DNA of 25,349 bases from JBJXGF01 sp046153015 (GTDB lineage Bacteria > Actinomycetota > Acidimicrobiia > Acidimicrobiales > CAIXPF01): contig JBJXGF010000400.1 of NCBI GenBank assembly GCA_046153015.1, positions 1 to 25,349 of the forward strand, in the 5' to 3' direction. The notes under the pieces are model-generated. The model did no database searches. It was not told the origin of the DNA and saw only the letters and a list, made by a program, of their open reading frames with translations. Below are positions 1 to 5,747 of the stretch, piece after piece; the first letter of the stretch is position 1; each line of letters begins with the position of its first letter. The position numbers were made by a program, and so were the translations under genes.

Positions 1-247
1 GCCGGCGCAGCCCGGCGCGCTGCAGGCGAGCGACGAGCTCGCGGGCCGGCGCCGGGTGCGCGCCGAGGGTCACGGCCCGGCGGCGCGTGTCCTCGTCCAC
101 GTCGTAATGGTCGCCCTGGAACGACACCCGCAGCAGCCCGAGGCGGGAGGCGAACGCGTGCAGCTCCTCGTGGCTGTGGTCGCTCACCAGGTGCGCCCAC
201 CGGCGCTCCCGCCACGGCCACACCGCGGGATCGACCAGGACCGTCAT
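1..247 (-). CDS. DUF4031 domain protein (partial, C-terminus off the left edge)
   Basis: Reading leftwards from an ATG at 247 there is an open frame to the window edge. It begins MTVLVDPAVWPWRERRWAHL and continues with SDHSHEELHAFASRLGL and SFQGDHYDVDE. This matches my recollection of the small DUF4031 family, whose members start MTVYVDD..., carry a 'DT.EELHAFA..IGL' block and then a 'F....HYD' block. The biochemical role of the family is unknown to me. A strong Shine-Dalgarno sequence (GGGGGAGG) lies 7 nt before the ATG, which supports the start. The gene follows the desaturase on the same strand after about 59 bp and could be co-transcribed with it. Family assignment is from memory of the motif pattern, and the 3' end is not visible. 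Confidence 0.72.
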   Translation of the reverse strand, partial: MTVLVDPAVWPWRERRWAHLVSDHSHEELHAFASRLGLLRVSFQGDHYDVDEDTRRRAVTLGAHPAPARELVARLQRAGLRR

Positions 248-306
248 GCCGAGCCCTCCCCCGCAGCCGGTGCTGCCGGTGCTGCCGGTTCTGTGGATCA
301 GCCGGG

Positions 307-1245
307 TCAGCCGGCGGCCACGGCCGGGCGGGGCCGCGGGCCCACCCCCGCTGCGCTGCGCCCTCGGCCGGCGCCGAGCCGGCCGGCGACCCGGCCGATC
401 TGAGCGATGCGGGCGAGGACGGCGTCGCGGGCCCGTTCGGCCTCGGGACTGAGCCCGGTCAGGCTTTCGATGGCCCAGCTCCGCAGCACGATCGGCACGA
501 GGATCTGCTCGTGGTGGATCTGGAAGTCGTAGATGCCGGCCCGGGCGATGGCCTGGGCGTGCGCCGCGTAGCCGGGGATGCCGAGGCCGGGCATGGCGAA
601 GCCCAGCACCTGGTCGGCGATGGCCACCATCATGCGGGACGGGTCGATCTCCAGCGCGGCGGCGGCGAGGTCGCGGTAGAAGAGGTGATGCAGGTTCTCG
701 TCGGCCGCCACCCGGGCCATGACCCGGTAGCCGGCGTCGTCGCCCAGGAGCTTGCCGGTGTTGCGGTGGGCGATCCGGGTGGCGAGCTCCTGCAGGCACA
801 GGTACGCCAGCCCGTCGTGCGCGCTCGGCGGCTCCGGCGCCTGGCCGCCCGCCATCTGGGCCATGCGGCCCCGCTCGAGCTCGGTCGGGTCCACCGCCCG
901 CGTCACGAGCAAGTAGTCGCGGATCACGGCGCCGTGGCGCGCCTCCTCCGCCGTCCAACGCCGGACCCACTCGCCGAGCGCGCCGGCGCGACCGAACATC
1001 CGCTCCACGTCCCGCAGGTAGTACGGGAGGTTGTCCTCGGTCAGCAGGTTCACGAACAGGGCGCTGCGTACCGCGGCGGGCACGCTCGACTCCTCCGGGC
1101 GCCACTCGTAGCCCTCGGGGTAGTCGCGGCCCCGCCCCCACGGCACCAGCTCGTGGGGCATCCACTCCTTGGCGCCCGCGAGGTGCCGGGCGAGGAGTCG
1201 TTCGGCGGCGGGGGCGAGCTCGGCGAGCAGGGCGCGATCGTCCAC
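307..1245 (-). CDS. Acyl-ACP desaturase, DesA-like diiron protein
   Basis: This 312-residue protein has the soluble diiron fold of plant-type and mycobacterial acyl-ACP desaturases, which insert a double bond into acyl chains held on acyl carrier protein. Candidate iron ligands are in the expected order: E70 (LLTEDNLPYY), E101 and H104 (TAEEARHG), E153 (LQELATRIAH), and E183 and H186 (ADENLHH). The opening 'RLLARHLAGAKEWMPHELVPW' resembles the DesA N-terminus. The last 30 or so residues are Arg/Ala/Gly-rich and probably disordered. The start is GTG and has no convincing ribosome binding site. A TAGGGT hexamer ends 6 nt upstream, which suggests a leaderless mRNA. A 16-bp palindrome overlaps that promoter. 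The family call is firm, but substrate and double-bond position cannot be read from sequence. Confidence 0.9.
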   Translation of the reverse strand: MDDRALLAELAPAAERLLARHLAGAKEWMPHELVPWGRGRDYPEGYEWRPEESSVPAAVRSALFVNLLTEDNLPYYLRDVERMFGRAGALGEWVRRWTAEEARHGAVIRDYLLVTRAVDPTELERGRMAQMAGGQAPEPPSAHDGLAYLCLQELATRIAHRNTGKLLGDDAGYRVMARVAADENLHHLFYRDLAAAALEIDPSRMMVAIADQVLGFAMPGLGIPGYAAHAQAIARAGIYDFQIHHEQILVPIVLRSWAIESLTGLSPEAERARDAVLARIAQIGRVAGRLGAGRGRSAAGVGPRPRPAVAAG

Positions 1246-1251
1246 CTCACC

Positions 1252-1257
1252 ACCCTA
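1252..1257 (-). promoter_or_regulatory. -10 element of the desaturase gene (leaderless type)
   Basis: TAGGGT on the minus strand fits TANNNT and ends 6 nt before the GTG start at 1245, so the transcript would begin at or near the start codon. No clear -35 hexamer is visible. Confidence 0.6.
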
Positions 1258-1269
1258 CCGACCGGTAGG
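1254..1269. promoter_or_regulatory. Palindromic operator candidate upstream of the desaturase
   Basis: CCTACCGACCGGTAGG is a 16-bp palindrome with only the two central-flank positions unpaired. It overlaps the -10 element of the desaturase gene. Its shape (7-bp arms, CTACC...GGTAG) is typical of TetR-family operators, and regulators of that family often control lipid genes in actinobacteria. No regulator gene is adjacent, so the identity of the binding protein is inference. Confidence 0.5.
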
Positions 1270-1334
1270 TAGAGGGCCGGGCCAGGCCCGGAACAGCGCC
1301 GGCGGCCGGCGGTGGCGCCCGCGGCGGCTGCTCG

Positions 1335-1340
1335 TACGCT
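1335..1340 (+). promoter_or_regulatory. -10 element of the 1347 gene (leaderless type)
   Basis: TACGCT ends 6 nt before the ATG at 1347. No ribosome binding site lies in between, which is consistent with leaderless transcription. Confidence 0.55.
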
Positions 1341-1346
1341 TGGTCC

Positions 1347-1805
1347 ATGGCCTCGACCGACGCCGACTGGCGCCGCGACGCCGACTCGTCGGTGCGGTTG
1401 GTGCTGCCCGCGGCGGGCGGGTTCGCCCCGGTCGCCGCGGCGGCGATCGACGCGCTGGCCGCCATCGCGGTGGTGGACGGCCCGCAGGCCGCCGCGCTGC
1501 GCGTGGCCCTGGCGGAGTCGATGCGGCTCCTCCTCGGCGCCGAACGGCCGGCCGCAGCCCGCGCCGAGGGCCGCCTGATCATCGAGTACTGCCTCCTCGA
1601 CGGCGCCCTCGGCATCGACCTCACCCTCGACGACCTCACCCTCGACGACCTCACCCTCGACGACCTCACCCTCGATGACACGGCCGCCCGATCGGCGCGC
1701 CTCGGGCGCGAGTCGATCGAGGCCTTCGAGCAGCGGGTGGCGCCGCTGGTCGACACGTTGCGCACCGACGCCCGGGCGGTGCGGCTCGCGGTGCGGATCA
1801 CCTAG
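1347..1805 (+). CDS. Small RsbW/anti-sigma-like protein with a (DLTLD)4 repeat
   Basis: This 152-residue protein has an N-terminal half (about residues 15-90) that reads like the beginning of a GHKL/RsbW-type anti-sigma ATPase domain: 'VRLVLPAAGGFAPV', then 'AIDALAAIAVV', a helix 'LRVALAESMRLLL' at the place of the N-box helix, and a strand 'GRLIIEYCLL'. The ATP-binding N-box acid/Asn and the G-boxes are not recognisable, so the domain is probably degenerate. Residues 91-110 are four exact copies of DLTLD, encoded by a 15-bp tandem repeat. A predicted helix follows (RLGRESIEAFEQRVAPLVDTL). The gene diverges from the desaturase. Two readings are possible: a non-catalytic regulatory protein of the RsbW fold, or an uncharacterised protein. 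The homology call is tentative, but the gene itself is well supported by length and GC3. Confidence 0.65.
   Translation: MASTDADWRRDADSSVRLVLPAAGGFAPVAAAAIDALAAIAVVDGPQAAALRVALAESMRLLLGAERPAAARAEGRLIIEYCLLDGALGIDLTLDDLTLDDLTLDDLTLDDTAARSARLGRESIEAFEQRVAPLVDTLRTDARAVRLAVRIT
1617..1676 (+). repeat. In-frame 15-bp tandem repeat, 4 copies
   Basis: The unit GACCTCACCCTCGAC occurs four times head to tail at 1617, 1632, 1647 and 1662. Only the last base of the last copy differs (C to T). It encodes DLTLD four times. Near-identical DNA copies imply recent expansion by slippage or a culture/strain-level variable number. Confidence 0.95.
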
Positions 1806-1814
1806 CGGTTCGGC

Positions 1815-2306
1815 TCAGCGGCGCAGGTAGCTGGCGAAGAGCTCGGGCTCGGCGAGGCCGGCAACGTGGCGGGCAGTGGCCGCGGAGAGCACGAGGAAGG
1901 TGGCCTCGCTCTCGGCGCAGAGCCGCTCGCGGTCGTCGTAGACCACCGCCGCCGTGGCGATCTCGGTGTCGGCCTGGGCCAGCACCCGCGCCTCCACGCG
2001 ATGGCGGCGCCCCACCCGGGCCGCACGGTGGAAGCGGGCGGAGGTGGCGGTGGTGAACGCGAACTTGCCGGCGATGGCGATCGCCGCCCACGCCTGCGCC
2101 TCGTCGAGCACGGCGAGCATGACCCCGCCGTGCACCACGTCGGGCGCGCTCGAGTACCGGTTGTCCAGCTCGAACTCGGCCACCACCAGGCCGGCGTCGT
2201 CGTCGTGGGCGAACGGGATGCGGAGCCCGGCCTCGTTGCGCGCCTCGCACACGAAGCAGTTGGTCTCGAATCCCCAGTCGTCGTTGTGCAGCCGACGCAG
2301 CGCCAC
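1815..2306 (-). CDS. PaaI/YbgC-type hotdog-fold thioesterase
   Basis: This 163-residue single hotdog domain probably hydrolyses an acyl-CoA or aryl-CoA thioester. The family signature is visible: an N-terminal 'CFVCEARNEAGLRIPF' (C17, C20), 'DVVHGGVMLAVLDEA' with the HGG turn at 59-61 and D68/E69 on the following helix, then strands 'ATSARFHRAARVG' and 'VEARVLAQADTEIATA'. The start is GTG at 2306, preceded by TAGGCT with a 7-nt gap and no ribosome binding site. Its stop lies 9 nt beyond the stop of the convergent gene at 1347-1805, and the dUTPase gene lies just upstream on the same strand. Substrate cannot be predicted. Confidence 0.88.
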   Translation of the reverse strand: MALRRLHNDDWGFETNCFVCEARNEAGLRIPFAHDDDAGLVVAEFELDNRYSSAPDVVHGGVMLAVLDEAQAWAAIAIAGKFAFTTATSARFHRAARVGRRHRVEARVLAQADTEIATAAVVYDDRERLCAESEATFLVLSAATARHVAGLAEPELFASYLRR

Positions 2307-2313
2307 GAGGCCG

Positions 2314-2319
2314 AGCCTA
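2314..2319 (-). promoter_or_regulatory. -10 element of the thioesterase gene (leaderless type)
   Basis: Minus-strand TAGGCT ends 7 nt before the GTG at 2306. It lies in the short gap after the dUTPase stop, so the thioesterase can be transcribed independently of dut. Confidence 0.55.
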
Positions 2320-2346
2320 AACGGCGCGCGGCGCGCGAAAGCGGGC

Positions 2347-2784
2347 TCAGCGCCCCGAATGGCCCCAGCCCTGCTCGCCGCGCTCGCTCCGGCCGAGGGC
2401 GGTGACCGGCGCGAACCGCGCGTGCTCCACCGCCACGATCACGAGCTGCGCGATCCGGTCCCCGCGGTGGATCTGGTACGGGGCGCTGGGGTCGGTGTTC
2501 ACCAGCAGCACCTCGAGCTCGCCCCGATACCCCGAGTCGATCAGGCCGGGGGTGTTCAGGCAGGTCACGCCGTGGCGGCGGGCCAAGCCGCTGCGGGGCA
2601 GGATCAGCCCGGCGAAGCCGAGCGGAAGCTCCACGGCCATGCCGGTGGGGACCACGGCCCGGCCGCCCCCGGGGGCGAGCAGCGCGTCGACGCGGGCTGC
2701 GAGGTCCGCGCCGGCGTCGCCGGGCCGGGCGTAGGCGGGCACGGGCAGGTCGGGGTCGAGGGCGACGATCGGCACCACGGTCAC
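2347..2784 (-). CDS. dut: dUTP diphosphatase (dUTPase)
   Basis: This is a trimeric-type dUTPase of 145 residues, the usual family length. It hydrolyses dUTP to dUMP and pyrophosphate, keeping uracil out of DNA and feeding dTMP synthesis. All five motifs are present: motif 1 GDAGADLAA (22-30), motif 2 PRSGLA (63-68), motif 3 NTPGLIDSGYRGE (78-90, catalytic D83 and Tyr86), motif 4 HRGDRIAQLVI (106-116) and motif 5 RSERGEQGWGHSGR (132-145). Motif 5 is a variant of the common RGxxGFGSTG, with Trp replacing Phe and His replacing Ser. The open frame runs far upstream, but a GTG at 2784 gives the correct N-terminus and is preceded by TACGGT with a 6-nt gap, so I chose it. The gene is divergent from oligoribonuclease. 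Confidence 0.93.
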   Translation of the reverse strand: MTVVPIVALDPDLPVPAYARPGDAGADLAARVDALLAPGGGRAVVPTGMAVELPLGFAGLILPRSGLARRHGVTCLNTPGLIDSGYRGELEVLLVNTDPSAPYQIHRGDRIAQLVIVAVEHARFAPVTALGRSERGEQGWGHSGR

Positions 2785-2790
2785 CCGGGG

Positions 2791-2796
2791 ACCGTA
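2791..2796 (-). promoter_or_regulatory. -10 element of dut (leaderless type)
   Basis: Minus-strand TACGGT ends 6 nt before the GTG start at 2784. It is the main reason for choosing that start over longer readings of the open frame. Confidence 0.6.
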
Positions 2797-2885
2797 GGCG
2801 CCGCCGCCCACCGGCCGCCACGCCCGCAGCGTGCGCCGGCGCTGACCGCAGCGGCTCGAGCGCGCGGGGCGCGCGGCCCGGTCGG

Positions 2886-2891
2886 TACGCT
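2886..2891 (+). promoter_or_regulatory. -10 element of orn (leaderless type)
   Basis: TACGCT ends 7 nt before the ATG at 2899, with no ribosome binding site in the gap. Confidence 0.6.
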
Positions 2892-2898
2892 GGCGCCG

Positions 2899-3444
2899 AT
2901 GCTGGCCTGGATGGACCTCGAGATGACCGGGCTCGACCCGACGCAGCACGTGATCGTGGAGATCGCGACGCTGATCACCGACGACGAGCTGGAGCTGGTG
3001 GCCGAGGGGCCCGACCTCGTCATCCACCAACCGGCTGCGGAGCTGGCGAAGATGGCGCCGGTGGTGCGGGAGATGCACGAGCGCAGCGGCCTGCTCGCCG
3101 CCATCGAGGCGTCGCCGCTCTCGCTCGCCGACGCCGGCCGGCTGACGCTCGAGTTCCTGCGCACCCACCTGCCCGAACGCGGCGCCGCACCGCTCTGCGG
3201 GAACTCCATCGGCACCGACCGGCGCTTCCTCGCTGCGTGGCTGCCCGAGATCGAGGATCACCTGCATTACCGCAGCATCGACGTGTCGACCGTGAAGGAG
3301 CTGGCCCGCCGGTGGCGGCCCGAGGTGCTGGCCGAGGCGCCGCCCAAGGCGGCGGGCCACCGCGCCCTCGACGACATCCGGGAGAGCCTGGCCGAGCTGC
3401 GCCACTACCGTCGCCGCATCTTCGACCAGCCGCAGGGTGTGTAG
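2899..3444 (+). CDS. orn: Oligoribonuclease, DEDDh 3'-5' exoribonuclease
   Basis: This 181-residue protein degrades di- to pentanucleotide RNAs to mononucleotides, the last step of RNA turnover, and it also clears linear pGpG from cyclic-di-GMP breakdown. The DEDDh exonuclease residues are all visible: D6 and E8 in MDLEMTGLD, D107 in CGNSIGTDRRFL, and H154 and D159 in GHRALDDIRES. The active-site order and total length match E. coli Orn. The open frame extends far upstream, but the ATG at 2899 gives the canonical N-terminus and has TACGCT 7 nt upstream. It is divergent from dut, and both genes handle short nucleotide products. No anomalies were seen. Confidence 0.96.
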   Translation: MLAWMDLEMTGLDPTQHVIVEIATLITDDELELVAEGPDLVIHQPAAELAKMAPVVREMHERSGLLAAIEASPLSLADAGRLTLEFLRTHLPERGAAPLCGNSIGTDRRFLAAWLPEIEDHLHYRSIDVSTVKELARRWRPEVLAEAPPKAAGHRALDDIRESLAELRHYRRRIFDQPQGV

Positions 3445-3485
3445 GCGTCGGCTCAGCGGATTGGGGGCATCTCCGGGGGCGCCGG

Positions 3486-3491
3486 TACCAT
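3486..3491 (+). promoter_or_regulatory. -10 element of the MBL hydrolase gene (leaderless type)
   Basis: TACCAT ends 7 nt before the GTG start at 3499, with no ribosome binding site in the gap. Confidence 0.6.
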
Positions 3492-3498
3492 CGCCGCC

Positions 3499-4605
3499 GT
3501 GCATACCCACGCCCCTGTCTCCACCAAGCAGGAGAAGCTGCCGGCCGAAGAAGAGGTCCGTGAGGTCGCCCCCGGCGTGCTGCGGGCGCAGCTGCCGATC
3601 AACCTGCCCGGCCTCGGCCATGTGAACTGCTACATCCTGGAGGACGACAAGGGCATCGCCCTGGTGGACCCGGGCCTGCCCGGCCCCACCTTCTGGATGA
3701 CGCTCAACAAGCGGCTGAAGTCGGCCGGCCTGTCGGCCAAGCGGGTGCACACGGTGGTCGTGACCCACTCCCACCCCGACCATTACGGGGCGTCGGAGAT
3801 GCTGCGCCGCACGAGCGGCGCCGAGCTCGTCACCTACCAGAGCTTCAAGACGTGGTGGGACCCGGCGGAGGAGGACGACACCGAGAAGGAGCTGGCCCGC
3901 AGCCGCGAGGCGCAGCTCTCCGCCATCGAACGGCTCCAGGAGCTGCGCAAGAACTGGCGGCTCGGGCCCAACTGGAAGCGCCAGACCCCCTGGGGCGGCG
4001 CCCACCCGATGCCGCCCCGCAAGGTGCGGGCCAAGTACGTGGCGCTCTCGGTGGCCGGCCGGCGGTTCCTGCAGCCGCCCCGCCCCTCGCGGCGGGTGGT
4101 CGACGGCGAGGTGCTGCGCCTCGGCGGCAAGGAGTGGCTGTCGGTGTACACGCCCGGGCACACGATCGATCACCTGTGCCTGTTCGAGCCGAACGACGGG
4201 GTGTTCATGACCGGCGACCACCTGCTGCCGAACATCACCCCCCACATCTCGGGGCTCACCACGCAGGACGACGCGCTCAAGTCGTTCTTCGACAGCCTCG
4301 AACGCACGCACGACATGAGCGAGATCAAGATCGCCCTCCCCGCCCACGGCAACACGTTCACCAACGTGGGCGAGCGGGTGCGCGACATCCAGCGCCACCA
4401 TCGGGAGCGGCTCCAGCTCCTGCGCGACGCCGCGGCCGACCTGCACGAGGGCACCGTCGAGCAGTTCTCGCAGCGCCTGTTCAAGCCCGTGGCGTGGGGC
4501 CCGATGGCCGACAGCGAGACCTTCGCCCACCTCGAGCACCTCCGCCTCACCGGCGAGGCCACCTGCAAGAGCGTCGACGGCGAGCTCCGCTTCACGATCG
4601 TCTGA
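3499..4605 (+). CDS. Metallo-beta-lactamase-fold hydrolase
   Basis: This 368-residue MBL-fold enzyme has a complete binuclear metal site: THSHPDH gives H90, H92, D94 and H95, TPGHTIDH gives H221, FMTGDHLLP gives D240, and LPAHGNTF gives H283. Between the two halves (about residues 110-195) sits a charged, Arg/Lys- and Trp-rich insert (KTWWDPAEEDD, KNWRLGPNWKRQTPW) that could form a substrate cap. The C-terminal helical region (residues 300-368) resembles the tail of glyoxalase II-like and LACTB2-like proteins. Substrate is not predictable. Likely possibilities are a thioester hydrolase or a broad esterase. The start is GTG, with a leaderless-type promoter. The gene stands alone and is followed by a repeat-rich gap. 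Confidence 0.9.
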   Translation: MHTHAPVSTKQEKLPAEEEVREVAPGVLRAQLPINLPGLGHVNCYILEDDKGIALVDPGLPGPTFWMTLNKRLKSAGLSAKRVHTVVVTHSHPDHYGASEMLRRTSGAELVTYQSFKTWWDPAEEDDTEKELARSREAQLSAIERLQELRKNWRLGPNWKRQTPWGGAHPMPPRKVRAKYVALSVAGRRFLQPPRPSRRVVDGEVLRLGGKEWLSVYTPGHTIDHLCLFEPNDGVFMTGDHLLPNITPHISGLTTQDDALKSFFDSLERTHDMSEIKIALPAHGNTFTNVGERVRDIQRHHRERLQLLRDAAADLHEGTVEQFSQRLFKPVAWGPMADSETFAHLEHLRLTGEATCKSVDGELRFTIV

Positions 4606-4629
4606 GGATCCGACCAGAGGATCCGACCA
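4604..4629. repeat. Tandem 13-bp direct repeat (2 copies)
   Basis: GAGGATCCGACCA occurs at 4604 and again at 4617 directly adjacent, followed by a partial GAG. The first copy overlaps the TGA stop of the MBL hydrolase. No function is evident. Confidence 0.9.
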
Positions 4630-4639
4630 GAGAGCGTTC

Positions 4640-4654
4640 ACCGAGTAATTCGGT
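4640..4654. promoter_or_regulatory. Inverted repeat with a possible -35 (weak promoter candidate)
   Basis: ACCGA-GTAAT-TCGGT is an inverted repeat, immediately followed by (and sharing its last T with) TTGACG at 4654-4659, a good -35 match. No clean TANNNT follows at 16-18 nt, although TGATGT at 4675 is possible with a short spacer. It is the only promoter-like signal found upstream of the small gene at 4811, since no TA dinucleotide occurs between about 4681 and 4811. Confidence 0.25.
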
Positions 4655-4732
4655 TGACGGGCGCCGGTGCGGCGTGATGTCCTTCGCAGTCGAACACCCC
4701 GGCCTTCGGCGCGACACGTGCGCGGAACGGCC

Positions 4733-4775
4733 GGGCCACCAGAACCGGGCCACCAGAACCAGGCCCACCAGAACC
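4733..4775. repeat. Tandem 14-bp direct repeat (3 copies)
   Basis: GGGCCACCAGAACC occurs at 4733 and 4747. A third copy with one substitution and one inserted base ends at 4775. It lies upstream of the small gene at 4811, in what would be its 5' untranslated region. Confidence 0.85.
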
Positions 4776-4794
4776 GGCAGCGCCTCGTGAGCGA

Positions 4795-4803
4795 AGAAGG
4801 GAG
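4795..4803 (+). promoter_or_regulatory. Strong Shine-Dalgarno of the small gene
   Basis: AGAAGGGAG is close to the consensus and ends 7 nt before the ATG at 4811. This is one of the best ribosome binding sites in the window and the main support for the small gene. Confidence 0.7.
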
Positions 4804-4810
4804 CGGACAG

Positions 4811-4984
4811 ATGCTGATGCGACCCCAGTGCATGTATCAGACGCAGTCCGCGCCCACTCCTGTCTCCACGCACCGGCTCCGCGGCATGTGGTCGTACGTG
4901 GCCCTCACCGCGACCGACGCCATCGGCATCGTGTTCGGAGCCCACAAGCACACCCAGCGGTCTTCGGAGGTTTGCTCGCCCTAG
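4811..4984 (+). CDS. Uncharacterised small protein (57 aa)
   Basis: A short frame begins MLMRPQCMYQTQ and continues through HRLRGMWSYVALTATDAIG and FGAHKHTQRSSEVCSP. Support is threefold: an excellent Shine-Dalgarno 7 nt upstream, third codon positions that are G or C in most codons (exceptions include CGA, TAT, ACT, CCT, GGA, TCT and GTT), and a strong intrinsic terminator 27 nt after the stop. I recognise no family. A central hydrophobic stretch (WSYVALTATDAIGIVFGA, about residues 27-44) could be a short membrane or amphipathic helix, flanked by basic and His-rich ends. Two cysteines (C7 and C55) sit near the ends. It could alternatively be a leader peptide whose terminator attenuates whiB downstream. 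Confidence 0.5.
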   Translation: MLMRPQCMYQTQSAPTPVSTHRLRGMWSYVALTATDAIGIVFGAHKHTQRSSEVCSP

Positions 4985-5010
4985 CCAGAGCGACGAACGC
5001 GAAAGCTCCG

Positions 5011-5040
5011 AAGGCCGCCGGGAAACCGGCGGCCTTTCTC
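5011..5040 (+). terminator. Intrinsic terminator
   Basis: AAGGCCGCCGG, a GAAA loop, then CCGGCGGCCTT form a perfect 11-bp stem (5011-5021 with 5026-5036), followed by TTTCTC-type T-rich sequence. It ends the 57-aa gene transcript and separates it from whiB. Confidence 0.88.
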
Positions 5041-5185
5041 GTGTCCGGGCCTCGACGCTCCCCGCGTCGCCGCTCCCGGCCCCGGGCGAAGTCGTCGCCG
5101 GCCCCCGACCCGTCCCATCCTCCCAGCCGTCCACCGACTCCGCTTCGACCCTCACGCGACCCGCGCAAGGCAAGGGGACCCGCAG

Positions 5186-5569
5186 ATGTTCGCCCCTCAG
5201 ATACACCGCAACCCGATCACCCAGACCCGCGCCGACGCCGAGCCGACGCCGGGCCTGTTCGTGAAGAGCGATTGGTGGCAGCACGCCCGCTGCCGCGACC
5301 TGACCGGCGCCATGGTCGGGCTGTTCTTCTCGGAGGAGCTGGGCGACATCGCCAAGGCCAAGATGATCTGCGCGCAGTGCCCGGTGCTGGCCGACTGCCT
5401 CGAGGGCGCCATGGAGCGGCGTGAGCCGTGGGGCGTGTGGGGCGGTCAGCTGTTCCGCAACGGCCGCATCTTGGCGCAGAAGCGTCGTCGGGGCCGTCCC
5501 CCGAAGAACCCGCGCCCGGGCGACGTGCTGCCCGAGGTGCCCATCCCCGAGCACCTGCGCACGGCGTAG
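5186..5569 (+). CDS. WhiB-family iron-sulfur transcriptional regulator
   Basis: This 127-residue WhiB-like protein binds a redox- and NO-sensitive [4Fe-4S] cluster and acts with the primary sigma factor on promoters. The four cluster cysteines are C36, C62, C65 and C71 (ARCRD... ICAQCPVLADC), followed by the GVWGG turn at 83-87 and a basic tail. That tail, KRRRGRPPKNPRPG (residues 99-112), contains an AT-hook-like RGRP core that probably contacts the DNA minor groove. A Shine-Dalgarno (AAGGGGA) lies 8 nt before the ATG. The upstream 145 bp after the terminator show no obvious -10 element. It is the only transcription factor in the window, and whether it controls nearby redox genes is unknown. 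The family is certain, the paralogue (whiB1, whiB2 and so on) is not. Confidence 0.93.
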   Translation: MFAPQIHRNPITQTRADAEPTPGLFVKSDWWQHARCRDLTGAMVGLFFSEELGDIAKAKMICAQCPVLADCLEGAMERREPWGVWGGQLFRNGRILAQKRRRGRPPKNPRPGDVLPEVPIPEHLRTA

Positions 5570-5571
5570 AG

Positions 5572-5599
5572 CTCCCCTGCACCGACCTCCCCTGCACCG
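5572..5599. repeat. Near-tandem direct repeat (2 copies, period 15)
   Basis: CTCCCCTGCACCG occurs at 5572 and 5587, separated by AC, directly after the whiB stop codon. Confidence 0.85.
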
Positions 5600-5601
5600 G
5601 C

Positions 5602-5615
5602 GGCCCGGCCGGGCC
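5602..5615. terminator. Palindrome downstream of whiB (possible terminator without a T-tract)
   Basis: GGCCCGGCCGGGCC is a perfect 14-bp palindrome 32 bp after the whiB stop. There is no T-run, so termination is only a suggestion. In DNA this GC-rich a chance palindrome is also plausible. Confidence 0.25.
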
Positions 5616-5734
5616 GGAGCAACGAACCCGACGCCCCTCCCCCGGGAGTCGCTTGCGAGCTCCGGCTCGGCCTCGTGGACCCCCGGCCCGGGGCGCGAGG
5701 GTCCGGGCGCCCTGGCGGCGGTGCGGCCCGCCTG

Positions 5735-5740
5735 TACCGT
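5735..5740 (+). promoter_or_regulatory. -10 element of the tlpA-like operon (leaderless type)
   Basis: TACCGT ends 7 nt before the ATG at 5748, with no ribosome binding site. Confidence 0.6.
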
Positions 5741-5747
5741 CTTCTCC

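Noticed and set aside
4677..4790. A 37-codon frame starting ATGTCCTTCGCAG upstream of the small gene
   Set aside because: It has no Shine-Dalgarno and no -10 at a leaderless distance, and its second half is just the tandem repeat translated (QNRATRTRPTRT). It could be an upstream frame but is not supported.
2785..4833. Upstream extension of the dut frame to 828 codons
   Set aside because: It runs antisense through orn and the MBL gene with shadow-type composition. The canonical dUTPase N-terminus and a -10 element support the GTG at 2784.
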